Source: Candidatus Nanohalarchaeota archaeon (lineage in GTDB: Archaea; EX4484-52; B79-G9). From it: a DNA stretch of 15,347 nt. Position numbers and translations under genes: made by a program. The stretch's first letter is position 1. Every line of letters starts with the position of its first letter. The notes under the pieces were generated by a model. That model saw only the letters and a list, made by a program, of their open reading frames with translations. It had not been told where the DNA came from and did no database searches. Below, in pieces: positions 1 to 8,283 of this stretch. Location: the NCBI GenBank assembly GCA_017610525.1, contig JAFCBW010000010.1:1-15347 (forward strand), read 5' to 3'.

Positions 1-19
1 AAACAATAGTTTACCAGCT

Positions 20-1348
20 CTAATCGACATGGACCGCATCAAAACTCCAATCAATACCACATTTCTTATCATCCGGATCAGCCAAATCAATTGCAGACCT
101 GATTACATAATCCACTCGCTCACCATCATCAGTTCTACATGTTCCAACAACTTTATCAGAAGCACCATAATAGACTTCCAGATCTGACTTAGAAGACTCG
201 CGGTAATCAACTGTCGCCATAACATTATCAAAAGTTATAACATACGTTAAAACACCATCTATTTCGACATTAAGCCTTCCACTAATATCACAATCTGGCC
301 TTTCCGCTACAATTATTCTACCGCTGATAGTATGCACACACCTATTCTCTTCTTCCTCATCATCATCTTCCCCTCCATCACCATCTCCACCAACAGCCTC
401 ACCTTCAACACCCTCAAGCACCACACTCGTCTCAGCATCAATATAATAATTATACCTGAACTTAATATTCAGGTTAAACTCCTGCTTGGGCATATCAGAA
501 GAAAACCCGTCACACTTCACAGAAATCGTCCTCTCCTGCCCTCTCGAAAGCCAGACATCACCCCTGGCCTCCCCAAGGACCCTACAATCCACATCCTCCA
601 GGCCCTCAATCCTCACATTATTCAAATCAATGGCAACATCAACCTCAGAACTATCAAACATATCCCTACACGACAACCCCCCGTCATCCGCACCCACAAA
701 AGCAACACCGCCGCCAACATTACTGATCTTAAGCTCCATACTCATACTATTATCAACAATAATCGGCTGCATAGACTCAATATGAACCTGAATCGGGGCC
801 GCAGTCTGCTTCACACTAATCGGGTGCTCTGAAAACTTCCCGCTCTGCTCCATGACCAGCCACTCATCCTCCCCGACAACCTCAACCGTCGCAACAACAT
901 TAGTCACATAAGGATAACACACCCGCGCATAAGCACGATGCGTAAACTCAGTACCATAAAGATGCTCCTCAGGCGACGTAAGCCTCCACACAATAACCTG
1001 CTTCTGCCCCTCAGTCTTAAACTCCGCATTAGCAGACCTCAACCCCTCCGGAATCTCCACAACACGATCATTAAAATCCACAGAAAAATCCCCGATCGTC
1101 TCCCCTTCCCATCCATTACTCAACCCGTAAAAATTAACATAAACATCCTCCACATTAAGGCTCCCCATATTCTGTATATCAAGCTTCAAAAGAGTCGCCT
1201 GCCCACTCACAAGCTTCGCCGGCTTAAACTCAAACGAATTAATCTGCATCCCGTTACCCATAGCAAACGAAGCCCCACTAAACCCAGAATCAGGACACCC
1301 AGACACCATCACCACAAAAACAATCGCAACAAACAAAAATCTCATCAT
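20..1348 (-). CDS. Secreted lipoprotein with CARDB/Ig-like core and C-terminal extension (paralog 1)
   Basis: Predicted surface-anchored lipoprotein of about 442 residues; function unknown. The N-terminus is a short hydrophobic signal (MMRFLFVAIVF...) ending in the lipobox VSGC, with the lipidated Cys at about residue 18. The core (about 30-310) has features of CARDB/Ig-like beta domains, for example KLDIQNMGSLNVEDVYV. It shares landmarks with the two neighbouring paralogs: RVCYPY, APIQV, a G-G-rich segment before a Cys, and YNYYIDAETSV near the core end. An acidic Asp/Glu-Gly linker (about 320-337) leads to a C-terminal domain of about 100 residues that the shortest paralog lacks. The frame can be extended to a GTG at 1357, but ATG at 1348 is preferred because GGTG lies 6-7 nt before it and the signal peptide starts there. 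The gene begins 24 nt after the stop of the next paralog, so the two are probably co-transcribed. Lipoprotein nature is fairly secure; the role is not known. Confidence 0.75.
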   Translation of the reverse strand: MMRFLFVAIVFVVMVSGCPDSGFSGASFAMGNGMQINSFEFKPAKLVSGQATLLKLDIQNMGSLNVEDVYVNFYGLSNGWEGETIGDFSVDFNDRVVEIPEGLRSANAEFKTEGQKQVIVWRLTSPEEHLYGTEFTHRAYARVCYPYVTNVVATVEVVGEDEWLVMEQSGKFSEHPISVKQTAAPIQVHIESMQPIIVDNSMSMELKISNVGGGVAFVGADDGGLSCRDMFDSSEVDVAIDLNNVRIEGLEDVDCRVLGEARGDVWLSRGQERTISVKCDGFSSDMPKQEFNLNIKFRYNYYIDAETSVVLEGVEGEAVGGDGDGGEDDDEEEENRCVHTISGRIIVAERPDCDISGRLNVEIDGVLTYVITFDNVMATVDYRESSKSDLEVYYGASDKVVGTCRTDDGERVDYVIRSAIDLADPDDKKCGIDWSFDAVHVD

Positions 1349-1372
1349 ATCAAACACCAGATAATCAAATCA

Positions 1373-3409
1373 TCAATCCTTACACAAAAGATTCTTCTCC
1401 AAACTACTTAAACTTTTAACATCTGAATAGCACCAGCAATTTAAAGAGTCGCAACCATAATTTGTATCCTCATCATCATCACCAGCATGCCAATCATACT
1501 TCACAAGCATACTCCCATCACACCTCATAGAACCCTCACCAGAAGATATGGATCCCTCAACACATGCCCCGCTCTTAGACTCCATAACATTCTTACACCG
1601 GCTCCTGCAGCGTGATGCAGACTCGCTCTCAAGCGGAGGATAACCCTCACCATCCGGTCCCGCACCCTCAACCTCAACAACGCACCTGCAGACATTATCC
1701 TCATCATACACATCCATATTATCGCACTCCGTCTTCTTAAACAGATTATTGAAATTCACACTCATCTTCTTCAAATCCAGCTTCTCAACATCAATATAAG
1801 TAATAGACTGTATCCTGCTATTGCGGCTCTCGCCAGTCATCTCAGCAATAGTCTTATCACCTATCCCAACAATCCTCATCCCATCAACAGTCTCACTATT
1901 GCTAATCCTGTGAACCTCGCCATTGGCACTCGACGTTACCCTGGCATCACGCAAACTACCCTCAAGCCCCAAACTCAACGCATCATGATATTGCGTCTCC
2001 TTACATCCATTATCAAAATTCCATTTATAAGTTCTCTCTGAATCACAATTATTCCCACTACAATCACGACAATCCTCACGTCCATCATTCACTCCGTCGC
2101 CATCAGAATCCCTTTCATCATCCTTCAAGCCAACAATATCCTCCCACTCATCCGGCAAACCATCACCGTCAGAATCCATCCAGAACGTCCTCTCAGTATA
2201 CTGCTTGCTAATACCTGGCTTATTAAGTGTGCCCACACTCAAACCGCGCAGGTTAATATCCTCAACCTTAACATCATGCAGTTTCAAATCCCCCAGATAA
2301 ACAATCATATCATCTTCTATAACCGAACCGCCCGAAACCACTTTCAAGCGAACCTTAACATCAGTTCCGGGATAAGTCGCAATGACATCCTCCGTACACA
2401 TCGCCAATCCCTCAAAACGCTCATACTGCCCAAGATCCTCGCACAACTCCTCACAAGATCCCCCCTTATAGACCTCTCCATCACGGTCGCGCCCCGCACC
2501 AGTACCCACCTCAACATCATCACTGCTCCCGACAACACTAACAGACGTCTTCACATCAACATAATAATAATATCCGGCAACAATCGAAAGCAGATACTCA
2601 CCCTTTGGCCGCGACTCCCCCACATCATACAGGCAATAAACCACCGCTTCCCCGTCATAAAAAGAATAAGTCTCATCACAATCAAGCCCTGCCCCATCAA
2701 GCGAAACCTCAAGCTCAACAAGCCGATTAGTATCACTCACATCAATATCCAAAGAACACCCCGAAGAACTAGGAAAACCCCCTGCAGCATTCCTGATAAT
2801 CAGCACCAACTCAGCCTCCCGCCCGTCACTGGACTCATAAAAAACAAGAGGCGACTTCGTCTTAACCTGTATCTGGATCGGCCCGTAAGAATTCCACACA
2901 TCAACCCCCCCACCGGAATACTTCCCCTTGCTCGCATCATCCCTCCTCTCAGCCGCACTAATCGCCTGAAACTTCGCATTAGCCCTAGTCTCATAATAAT
3001 AGCACAACCTCCCATTAAAATTATACTTCTGCGTAATCCCCTTCGAAACCGTATCCTCAACAACCTTAAAAGTATTATAATACCCTGCACTCATACCCTG
3101 CGCCTTCGTATCCATATCATACCCCCTAAACTCATCAACAGTCCACTCACCGCCGGAAGCAGTCCCCATACTCACATCCTCATCAACAGACTCCCACACC
3201 GCATCATCATACCCATACATAAAAAAACTAACATCCTCTGCATCAAACGCACCCACATTCTCAATCTCGCACGACAACTGAACCTGCTCCTTATCACTGA
3301 TAGTAGGAAAATCAAACCCGAAACTACTGACCTTGACCCCGTCATTGACCCGGGGTCCCGGGCACCCCGAAACAATAACAATACACAAAATCAAAAGCCA
3401 TACCCTCAT
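1373..3409 (-). CDS. Large secreted lipoprotein with DxDGDG calcium-type loops and Cys-rich C-terminus (paralog 2)
   Basis: Predicted cell-surface lipoprotein of about 678 residues, function unknown. The signal MRVWLLILCIVIVSGC puts the lipidated Cys at about residue 16. The core (about 25-320) matches the other two paralogs: VSSFGFDF, EIENVG, RLCYYYE, GPIQIQVKTK, YYYYVDVKTSV. After a variable linker, residues about 411-445 hold two loops, DSDGDGLPDEW and DSDGDGVNDG. These resemble thrombospondin type-3 / EF-like calcium-binding repeats and suggest a Ca2+-stabilised stalk or adhesion module. The remaining 230 residues are Cys-rich and may be disulphide-bonded outside the cell. The open frame extends upstream to 3547 (46 more residues), but that part crosses a terminator. 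ATG 3409 is chosen because it has GAGGTG 9 nt upstream and starts directly at the signal peptide. It is likely co-transcribed with the lipoprotein gene that follows. Confidence 0.78.
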   Translation of the reverse strand: MRVWLLILCIVIVSGCPGPRVNDGVKVSSFGFDFPTISDKEQVQLSCEIENVGAFDAEDVSFFMYGYDDAVWESVDEDVSMGTASGGEWTVDEFRGYDMDTKAQGMSAGYYNTFKVVEDTVSKGITQKYNFNGRLCYYYETRANAKFQAISAAERRDDASKGKYSGGGVDVWNSYGPIQIQVKTKSPLVFYESSDGREAELVLIIRNAAGGFPSSSGCSLDIDVSDTNRLVELEVSLDGAGLDCDETYSFYDGEAVVYCLYDVGESRPKGEYLLSIVAGYYYYVDVKTSVSVVGSSDDVEVGTGAGRDRDGEVYKGGSCEELCEDLGQYERFEGLAMCTEDVIATYPGTDVKVRLKVVSGGSVIEDDMIVYLGDLKLHDVKVEDINLRGLSVGTLNKPGISKQYTERTFWMDSDGDGLPDEWEDIVGLKDDERDSDGDGVNDGREDCRDCSGNNCDSERTYKWNFDNGCKETQYHDALSLGLEGSLRDARVTSSANGEVHRISNSETVDGMRIVGIGDKTIAEMTGESRNSRIQSITYIDVEKLDLKKMSVNFNNLFKKTECDNMDVYDEDNVCRCVVEVEGAGPDGEGYPPLESESASRCRSRCKNVMESKSGACVEGSISSGEGSMRCDGSMLVKYDWHAGDDDEDTNYGCDSLNCWCYSDVKSLSSLEKNLLCKD

Positions 3410-3491
3410 CTGCAAAAACACCTCAGGCAACACAACAAGACCAACCTTACAAACATTAATAGTAATATTGACACCCAAAATTAATAAAAGA

Positions 3492-3532
3492 TAAGAAAAA
3501 AGAAAGAAAAAAAGGCTGCTAAATAAACAGCC
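3492..3532 (-). terminator. Hairpin plus U-tract terminator after paralog 3
   Basis: On the minus strand GGCTG (3532-3528) pairs with CAGCC (3518-3514) around a 9-nt loop. A long pyrimidine run dominated by T follows (3513 down to 3492), ending 12 nt and more beyond the stop codon of the upstream lipoprotein gene. Position and shape fit a terminator, which would isolate paralog 3 from paralogs 2 and 1. Confidence 0.7.
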
Positions 3533-3543
3533 ATTCAAAAGCC

Positions 3544-4467
3544 TCAACCGTCAAGAGGCGAATCCTTCACCTGGACACTCGCAGCCTTCTCTACATAGTA
3601 ATGATATTCAGCTGTCGCAACCACCTTGAAATTCGTCTTCGGTGCCACTGCATCTCCAAAAGCATACTTGCAGTATATAGTGCCTTCACCCTTCTTCAGG
3701 TAAACCTCGCCGCCGCCGCAATCCGCAGCATCGCCGTCAACAGTCACCACAACAGAGACTCTTCCACGGTCCTTCGTATCAGTATCAACAGAACACCCTA
3801 CACTCGAATCCGTCGAAAACCCTCCTCCGACATCCCTAACGCTAAAAACCAGCGGCAACTCCTTCCCGCCTACAGACCTTATATTCTTCTGCGTCTTCAA
3901 CTCAAGTTGTATTGGTCCTGCAGCATTGATAGACAGGGCCTTAGTATTAGTAATCTTCTCTGCCCTCATCTCATTCTTCGAATTCAAAGTAACCATAGTC
4001 AAAGTCGACGTTGAATAAGGGAAACAAAGCCTTGCATAAAAATCCTGCCTTACAGGCGGTATCCCGTCAAGCATATCCGGTGGCTGAAGAATAAACGTAT
4101 ACATCCTACCTCCACCTGGAATACCCTGCTCTTCATCAGGCGGCATAAACTCAGCTGATGCCAGCGAATCATGAACAAAAGGTGAAGTACTCGAGACACT
4201 GGGTATAGCCTGCTCAACATGCCATACATTAGTCCCGGAATCAATATTCTGCCCGTAGACATACAGGTCAGTTGACTCAATCTCCTTTCCACCGACATTC
4301 TGCACCTCGACATTAAGCATCACAGTATCATCATCATACACAGAACCGAAATCAAACGAGAAATCCTGTATCACTCCCCCCGCATTCTGCACCATATAAC
4401 CGGAATTCGGACACCCCGAAACAAACACAATACTCAAAACCACTGCCAAAAATAATAATTTTTTCAT
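3544..4467 (-). CDS. Secreted lipoprotein with CARDB/Ig-like core only (paralog 3)
   Basis: Predicted lipoprotein of about 307 residues and the minimal form of the local family. The signal MKKLLFLAVVLSIVFVSGC is classic, with the lipidated Cys at about residue 19. The core holds two beta-rich segments: the first is CARDB-like (VMLNVEVQNVGGKEIESTDLYV), then come RLCFPY, GPIQLELKTQ, a VGGGF...C motif and a terminal YHYYVEKAASVQV. It ends there, with no C-terminal module. The frame opens at ATG 4497, but ATG 4467 is preferred. A GGGGG tract lies 7-8 nt upstream, the signal peptide begins there, and the TATA box at 4517-4525 predicts transcription starting near 4493, after the first ATG. It is the first gene of the lipoprotein cluster and has its own terminator. 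No ligand or partner can be deduced. Confidence 0.75.
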   Translation of the reverse strand: MKKLLFLAVVLSIVFVSGCPNSGYMVQNAGGVIQDFSFDFGSVYDDDTVMLNVEVQNVGGKEIESTDLYVYGQNIDSGTNVWHVEQAIPSVSSTSPFVHDSLASAEFMPPDEEQGIPGGGRMYTFILQPPDMLDGIPPVRQDFYARLCFPYSTSTLTMVTLNSKNEMRAEKITNTKALSINAAGPIQLELKTQKNIRSVGGKELPLVFSVRDVGGGFSTDSSVGCSVDTDTKDRGRVSVVVTVDGDAADCGGGEVYLKKGEGTIYCKYAFGDAVAPKTNFKVVATAEYHYYVEKAASVQVKDSPLDG

Positions 4468-4516
4468 ATCAAAAACCCCCAGATAATTTAACTTCATACA
4501 TTAGATAACACTCCAG

Positions 4517-4525
4517 ATATATATA
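4517..4525 (-). promoter_or_regulatory. TATA box for lipoprotein paralog 3
   Basis: ATATATATA lies about 50 nt upstream of the chosen ATG (4467). With the usual archaeal spacing, transcription would start near 4493 and give a leader of about 26 nt that contains the GGGGG ribosome binding site. An inverted repeat CAAAGTC (4577-4583) / GACTTTG (4602-4608) lies further upstream and could be an operator; that is a guess. Confidence 0.55.
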
Positions 4526-4644
4526 CTCCATAGAGATATTGCTGTACTCAAAGCAAACAACACATTAAGTACATGACAAAGTCCCACAATCTACACATTA
4601 AGACTTTGACTATATAATATATTCAAACTCATATAAATAGTTTA

Positions 4645-4860
4645 TCAAAAATCATATGATTTTAGTAAAAATTTGAGAATCTTAAGCTTCTTTCCCACGA
4701 ATAACACAGGGAAAATTAGGAAATACGCCAATTGCATTAAATTTCCGCAGATTTGATTGACAGATTATACTTTATTCCAATCAAAAATCATATGATTTTG
4801 GTGAAAATTGGATAATCTTAAGCTTTTGATTGAGAGATTATACCTTATACCAATCAAAAA
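4645..4860. repeat. Interleaved direct repeats with 16-bp palindrome
   Basis: This occupies most of the 414-nt gene-free region between the Nudix gene and lipoprotein paralog 3. Repeat P is 45 nt long, occurs at 4645-4689 and 4781-4825 (136 nt apart) and matches at 41 of 45 positions by eye. Each copy contains the perfect palindrome AAAATCATATGATTTT and ends in CTTAAGCTT. Repeat Q is 36 nt long, occurs at 4752-4787 and 4825-4860 (73 nt apart) and matches at 33 of 36 positions. The right copy of Q also forms an inverted repeat, TTTTGATTG (4824-4832) with CAATCAAAA (4851-4859). No open reading frame of note lies here. The order Q-P-Q, with an earlier P, suggests a partly duplicated unit of about 73 bp. 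The function could be regulatory binding, a degenerate mobile element, or a structured 3' end of the Nudix operon. Confidence 0.75.
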
Positions 4861-4863
4861 AAA
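4856..4863 (-). terminator. Possible U-tract terminator after Nudix gene
   Basis: Minus-strand T8, preceded by a further T-rich stretch, 19-26 nt beyond the Nudix stop codon. Archaeal termination often needs only U-runs, and the palindromic repeats immediately downstream would add structure. There is no canonical hairpin before the tract, so this is tentative. Confidence 0.35.
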
Positions 4864-4881
4864 GAGAAAAACACCAAAATA

Positions 4882-5283
4882 TCACAATACTTTTCTTGCA
4901 TCACAGATTATCTTCCCATGGTCAAATGCAATCTTTTCAGGCAGGTCACCAAATCCAAAATACTTGACTTCCGCTGCCTCATCAGTCTTTTTTGCCACAC
5001 CACAAATAATCTTCAGAATATAAGCCAAAGTAATAGTATGCCCCCTCGGGTCTCTTTTAGGATCAGAATAAACCCCAACCACCCTCACAGGTTCACACGT
5101 CAGGTCCGTCTCCTCCTTTATCTCCCTCACCACTGCATCCTCCACAGTCTCACCGAGCTCCACAAACCCCCCGGGAAGAGCCCAATAACCCTCATATGGA
5201 TAAGCTGACCTTTTTATCAGAAGAACCTTTCCCTTCCTCAAAACAACCCCATCTACAGTAAGCATAGGCACTTTCTTTCTCAT
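4882..5283 (-). CDS. Nudix hydrolase, ADP-ribose pyrophosphatase-like
   Basis: Cytosolic Nudix hydrolase of 133 residues, a normal length for the small archaeal members. The Nudix box is at residues 39-61: G39, E45, then R53-E54-I55-K56-E57-E58. The four catalytic metal-binding positions are intact. The penultimate Gly of the box is replaced by Asp60, a small departure from consensus. The preceding YWALPGGFVE segment resembles archaeal ADP-ribose pyrophosphatases, so hydrolysis of ADP-ribose to AMP plus ribose 5-phosphate is the likeliest reaction. Substrate specificity cannot be proven from the motif. The gene starts 48 nt after the AMP phosphorylase stop on the same strand, with no terminator between, so co-transcription is likely. 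AMP released here would be a substrate for the neighbouring enzyme. No strong Shine-Dalgarno is visible before the ATG. Confidence 0.85.
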   Translation of the reverse strand: MRKKVPMLTVDGVVLRKGKVLLIKRSAYPYEGYWALPGGFVELGETVEDAVVREIKEETDLTCEPVRVVGVYSDPKRDPRGHTITLAYILKIICGVAKKTDEAAEVKYFGFGDLPEKIAFDHGKIICDARKVL

Positions 5284-5331
5284 CTGTTCAAAGGATATGT
5301 CTGCTTCCGTTTTACCACACCTAAATATGAA

Positions 5332-6828
5332 CTATATTTCCTCTATAAGCATATTCTCTTTCGGACCGATAATATACACCCGGCAACAGTTGACCATATC
5401 AAGTGCATTTTTCAGCTTATGTTTCCTTTCAGCGTATACATCAAACAACTTCTCGCCCCGGTTCACTTTCTGCCCCTTCTTGAAATAAAGATAAACACCC
5501 GCACCCTTGTCCTTCGGAGCACCTGCAAGACGCGCAATTTTTGAGATGGCAGTATTCGATATCTGCTCTATTGTACCGGACGTGTCTGCACATATTGACT
5601 CCTTATACCTGCCAAGCATCTTCTGAAAGTCCTTTTTCGGGTCCCCGTTCTGCGCCACAATGATCTCATTGAATTTCTTCAGCGCACGTCCCGAATCAAG
5701 TATTCTTCTTGCCTTTTCCTCATCCCCATGTCCTGTCATCTTAAGCATAAGAGCCGCAAGCTCTATTGACTTCTCCCGCAAGTCCTTCGGGCCTTTACCC
5801 TCAAGTATCTCCACGATATCAATAGCCTCTAGAACCGGGCCGATACCCCTACCTATAGGCCCATCCCCTTTTGTTATCGCGCATTCCACATGCATATCAA
5901 GCTTCCTGCCGACAAGTTTGAATCTTTTCGCAAGATTGCGGGCTTTCTCAATCTTACTGACCTTGGCGCCGTCACCTAACGGAATATCTATCAATACATA
6001 CTTTGAGCCAGCAGATTTTTTCTTGGAAAGAACTGAAGCTATAACCTGTCCCTCCGGATCCAGTGAAAGCGGATACTCGGCACGGAGAAGTTTATCATCA
6101 ACCGGCGCAATATCAAGCGAGCCGCCCCATATGAGACACGCGTTCGTCTTATTGACGATGTGCTTTATCTGCCTGATATTGAATGACACATCGCAAAACA
6201 CCTCCATTGTATCCGCAGTGCCTGCAGGAGAAGTGATCGCGCGCGAACTTGTCTTTGGAATAGTCAGCCCTGCAGCCGCAACTATTGCTACAACTATTGG
6301 AGTTGTCCTATTGCCCGGAACACCACCGATAGAATGCTTGTCCACAATGCATTTCTTGTCCCATGCCATCTGCTCGCCGTGCTTCACCATAGCTTTCGTG
6401 GTGTTTATAGTCTCCCTCTCCGAAAAGCCATGCACATAGATAGCAGCGACAAGAGCGCCAAGTTCAATATCAGTTAAGCGGTTCTGGTCTATATCCCTGA
6501 TGAGTTTATCTATTTCCTCTTTCTTCAGCTCTATATCATCAAGCTTCTTTTTGATGATATCAAGTGATTCAGGTCTCCGGGCAGGCCTTATACGAATTAC
6601 TGTACCTTCTTTTATACCATATCTTCTTGATTCCTTCCTCAAGCCAATATGCCCTAATCTTATCATCGTACTGGTAGTCTCTATATATGCTGTTTTCGTA
6701 GTCTTCTTATACGTAACCTCAATTCTGTCATGCGGCCTGAGCCCCAGGTCTGTTGCATCTTCTACATTCAGTTTGACTATAGGTATCCCTGGCTCAAAAT
6801 CCATGAACTGTGCTTTCAATTTCAGCAT
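5332..6828 (-). CDS. deoA: AMP phosphorylase (archaeal thymidine-phosphorylase family)
   Basis: Predicted to phosphorolyse AMP (and CMP/UMP) to ribose 1,5-bisphosphate plus base, the first step of the archaeal NMP pathway. That pathway continues through ribose-1,5-bisphosphate isomerase to type III RuBisCO; neither partner is in this window. The 498-residue length matches the family (about 500). Residues 1-85 form the archaeal N-terminal beta domain. The glycosyltransferase signature follows, DKHSIGGVPGN at 163-173 and KTSSRAITSPAGTAD at 192-206. A C-terminal pyrimidine-phosphorylase-like domain (GAGVYLYFKKGQKV) ends the chain. ATG 6828 is supported by TGAGGT 6 nt upstream. The gene lies 71 nt after trkH with no terminator visible and precedes the Nudix gene. 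Family membership is secure; nucleotide preference is from family knowledge. Confidence 0.95.
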   Translation of the reverse strand: MLKLKAQFMDFEPGIPIVKLNVEDATDLGLRPHDRIEVTYKKTTKTAYIETTSTMIRLGHIGLRKESRRYGIKEGTVIRIRPARRPESLDIIKKKLDDIELKKEEIDKLIRDIDQNRLTDIELGALVAAIYVHGFSERETINTTKAMVKHGEQMAWDKKCIVDKHSIGGVPGNRTTPIVVAIVAAAGLTIPKTSSRAITSPAGTADTMEVFCDVSFNIRQIKHIVNKTNACLIWGGSLDIAPVDDKLLRAEYPLSLDPEGQVIASVLSKKKSAGSKYVLIDIPLGDGAKVSKIEKARNLAKRFKLVGRKLDMHVECAITKGDGPIGRGIGPVLEAIDIVEILEGKGPKDLREKSIELAALMLKMTGHGDEEKARRILDSGRALKKFNEIIVAQNGDPKKDFQKMLGRYKESICADTSGTIEQISNTAISKIARLAGAPKDKGAGVYLYFKKGQKVNRGEKLFDVYAERKHKLKNALDMVNCCRVYIIGPKENMLIEEI

Positions 6829-6899
6829 ATGATTACCTCACCAACAACATCCACTCAATTTTTGCCGCACCACTCAAACCATTGACAACAGCAGAATAT

Positions 6900-8282
6900 T
6901 CAGCGCTTGAATATATTGTGTATCAGTATTAATATAGGAAATATCTCGAGCCTGCCAAGAAGCATGTTAAAAATCAGGGTTATCTTCGCTATCGCAGGCG
7001 CAGCCGCTATATCTATTATATTCATGCCAACAGTCCCCTGTGCAGATGTCACCTGGAAAAAAGATTCCATGGGAGTATACCCCAAAAACACAAAAATCAT
7101 TGTCCCGATGACAAGAGCCACACTATACGTAAATATAACAGTTCCTGTCAGGCGGATAGTCTTCTCATCTATTACATTCCCATGTATCTTGAACGGTATT
7201 ATTGCACTCGCAGGAGACGACATTTTTTTTATTGTCCACAAGATAGCTTTTAAGGACACTATGAAGCGCATCTGTTTTATGCCCCCCGCTGTCGACCCTG
7301 AAGAGCTGCCCACATACATAAGTATAGTCAAAACCAGCAACACAGACGTCGACAGGGTAGATATCTCAGACAATGTAAAACCAGTAGCAGTTATCGCAGA
7401 TATTGTCTCGAATATAGATATTTTTGCCCCTGCAGTCAGGATATACAAAACTAACGAAGACACCAATATCATGACTGCCATCGACTGTACCTCAACATTT
7501 GCAAGCGCATCCTTTATGCGCATCTTGAATATCTTATCATGTATCATAAAATTAATTGAGCCGATCAGCATCAGCATACAGATAACTGCTAAAGTCGCAT
7601 CACCGGCTGTAGAAAAAATATCGCCCCTTACTATGAAGCCGCCAGTTGATATTGAAGAGAACATAGTTGTAACTGACTCAAATGCCCCAAGACCGGAAAG
7701 ATAAAGGAGACCCATTCCAAGCATAGAATATATAAGATATATTTTCATCATCCTTCGTGTCGTATACATGATAGTTGGTTCAAGTTTCTCCGTATAGCCC
7801 TGTGCCTCGTAAAGCGAAGTAGACGATGTCCTAAGATGGCTAAGAACCGAAAGAAATATTATGATTATACCGATGCCGCCAAGCCACTGGGTTTCCGAGC
7901 GCCAGAAAAGGATGCTCTTCGGAACTGCAGATATGTCCTCAATCACTGTGAGCCCGGTTGTCGTAAAACCGGATATCGCTTCGAAAAAGGAGTCAAGCAC
8001 AAGTGTATCCGAAGTGCCCGCGAATATATAAAGATACGGTACCGCACCGATAAGTGAAAAAACAATAAACGTCATGGCAGTGAGAGTAAGGCCCTCATTA
8101 AGGTCAAGGCGCCCCCTCGTAAAATTTTTGTCAAGGACAACACCCAAAAACAGCGATATCACTGTAGGTATTAGGAAAGCCACTACAGGTTCGCCATAAA
8201 TTAGTGCCGCTATTATTGGCAGGACAAGAAATGCTGCGAATATTTCAAGAAGGATACCCAGATATGCAAGAATATTTTTCAA
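6900..8282 (-). CDS. trkH: Trk/Ktr-type potassium uptake channel subunit TrkH
   Basis: Integral membrane K+ transporter subunit of 460 residues with four membrane-pore-membrane repeats. The four selectivity-filter loops are visible in order: GFTTTGLT (near residue 106), SSISTGGF (about 211), AITATGFT (about 298) and SAQGTVGMN (about 416). Each keeps the central filter Gly. The hydrophobic P-rich intramembrane gate segment (YVGSSSGSTAGGIKQ) follows the third pore. It works with the cytosolic regulator encoded immediately upstream. The frame can start at TTG 8300, but TTG 8282 is preferred. An AAGGAG ribosome binding site within the last trkA codons lies 6 nt before it, and only one nucleotide separates the trkA stop from this start, implying translational coupling. 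The C-terminus is short (IFKR). Confidence 0.93.
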   Translation of the reverse strand: MKNILAYLGILLEIFAAFLVLPIIAALIYGEPVVAFLIPTVISLFLGVVLDKNFTRGRLDLNEGLTLTAMTFIVFSLIGAVPYLYIFAGTSDTLVLDSFFEAISGFTTTGLTVIEDISAVPKSILFWRSETQWLGGIGIIIIFLSVLSHLRTSSTSLYEAQGYTEKLEPTIMYTTRRMMKIYLIYSMLGMGLLYLSGLGAFESVTTMFSSISTGGFIVRGDIFSTAGDATLAVICMLMLIGSINFMIHDKIFKMRIKDALANVEVQSMAVMILVSSLVLYILTAGAKISIFETISAITATGFTLSEISTLSTSVLLVLTILMYVGSSSGSTAGGIKQMRFIVSLKAILWTIKKMSSPASAIIPFKIHGNVIDEKTIRLTGTVIFTYSVALVIGTMIFVFLGYTPMESFFQVTSAQGTVGMNIIDIAAAPAIAKITLIFNMLLGRLEIFPILILIHNIFKR

Positions 8283-8283
8283 G

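Noticed and set aside
2276..3484. 402-codon plus-strand open frame
   Set aside because: It lies wholly antisense to a lipoprotein with clear signal peptide and domain motifs. Its translation is low-complexity (Ile, Asn, Pro, Arg rich) with no motif or ribosome binding site.
3410..3547. Upstream extension of the large lipoprotein to an earlier ATG
   Set aside because: It would be translated through the terminator hairpin and its U-tract and would bury the signal peptide 46 residues inside the protein. ATG 3409 has a good ribosome binding site.
4645..4860. CRISPR array
   Set aside because: There are only two copies of each repeat, with unequal spacing (136 and 73 nt), overlapping repeat families and no cas genes nearby.
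5660..6439. 259-codon plus-strand open frame
   Set aside because: It is the antisense shadow of AMP phosphorylase, whose active-site signatures are intact on the minus strand.
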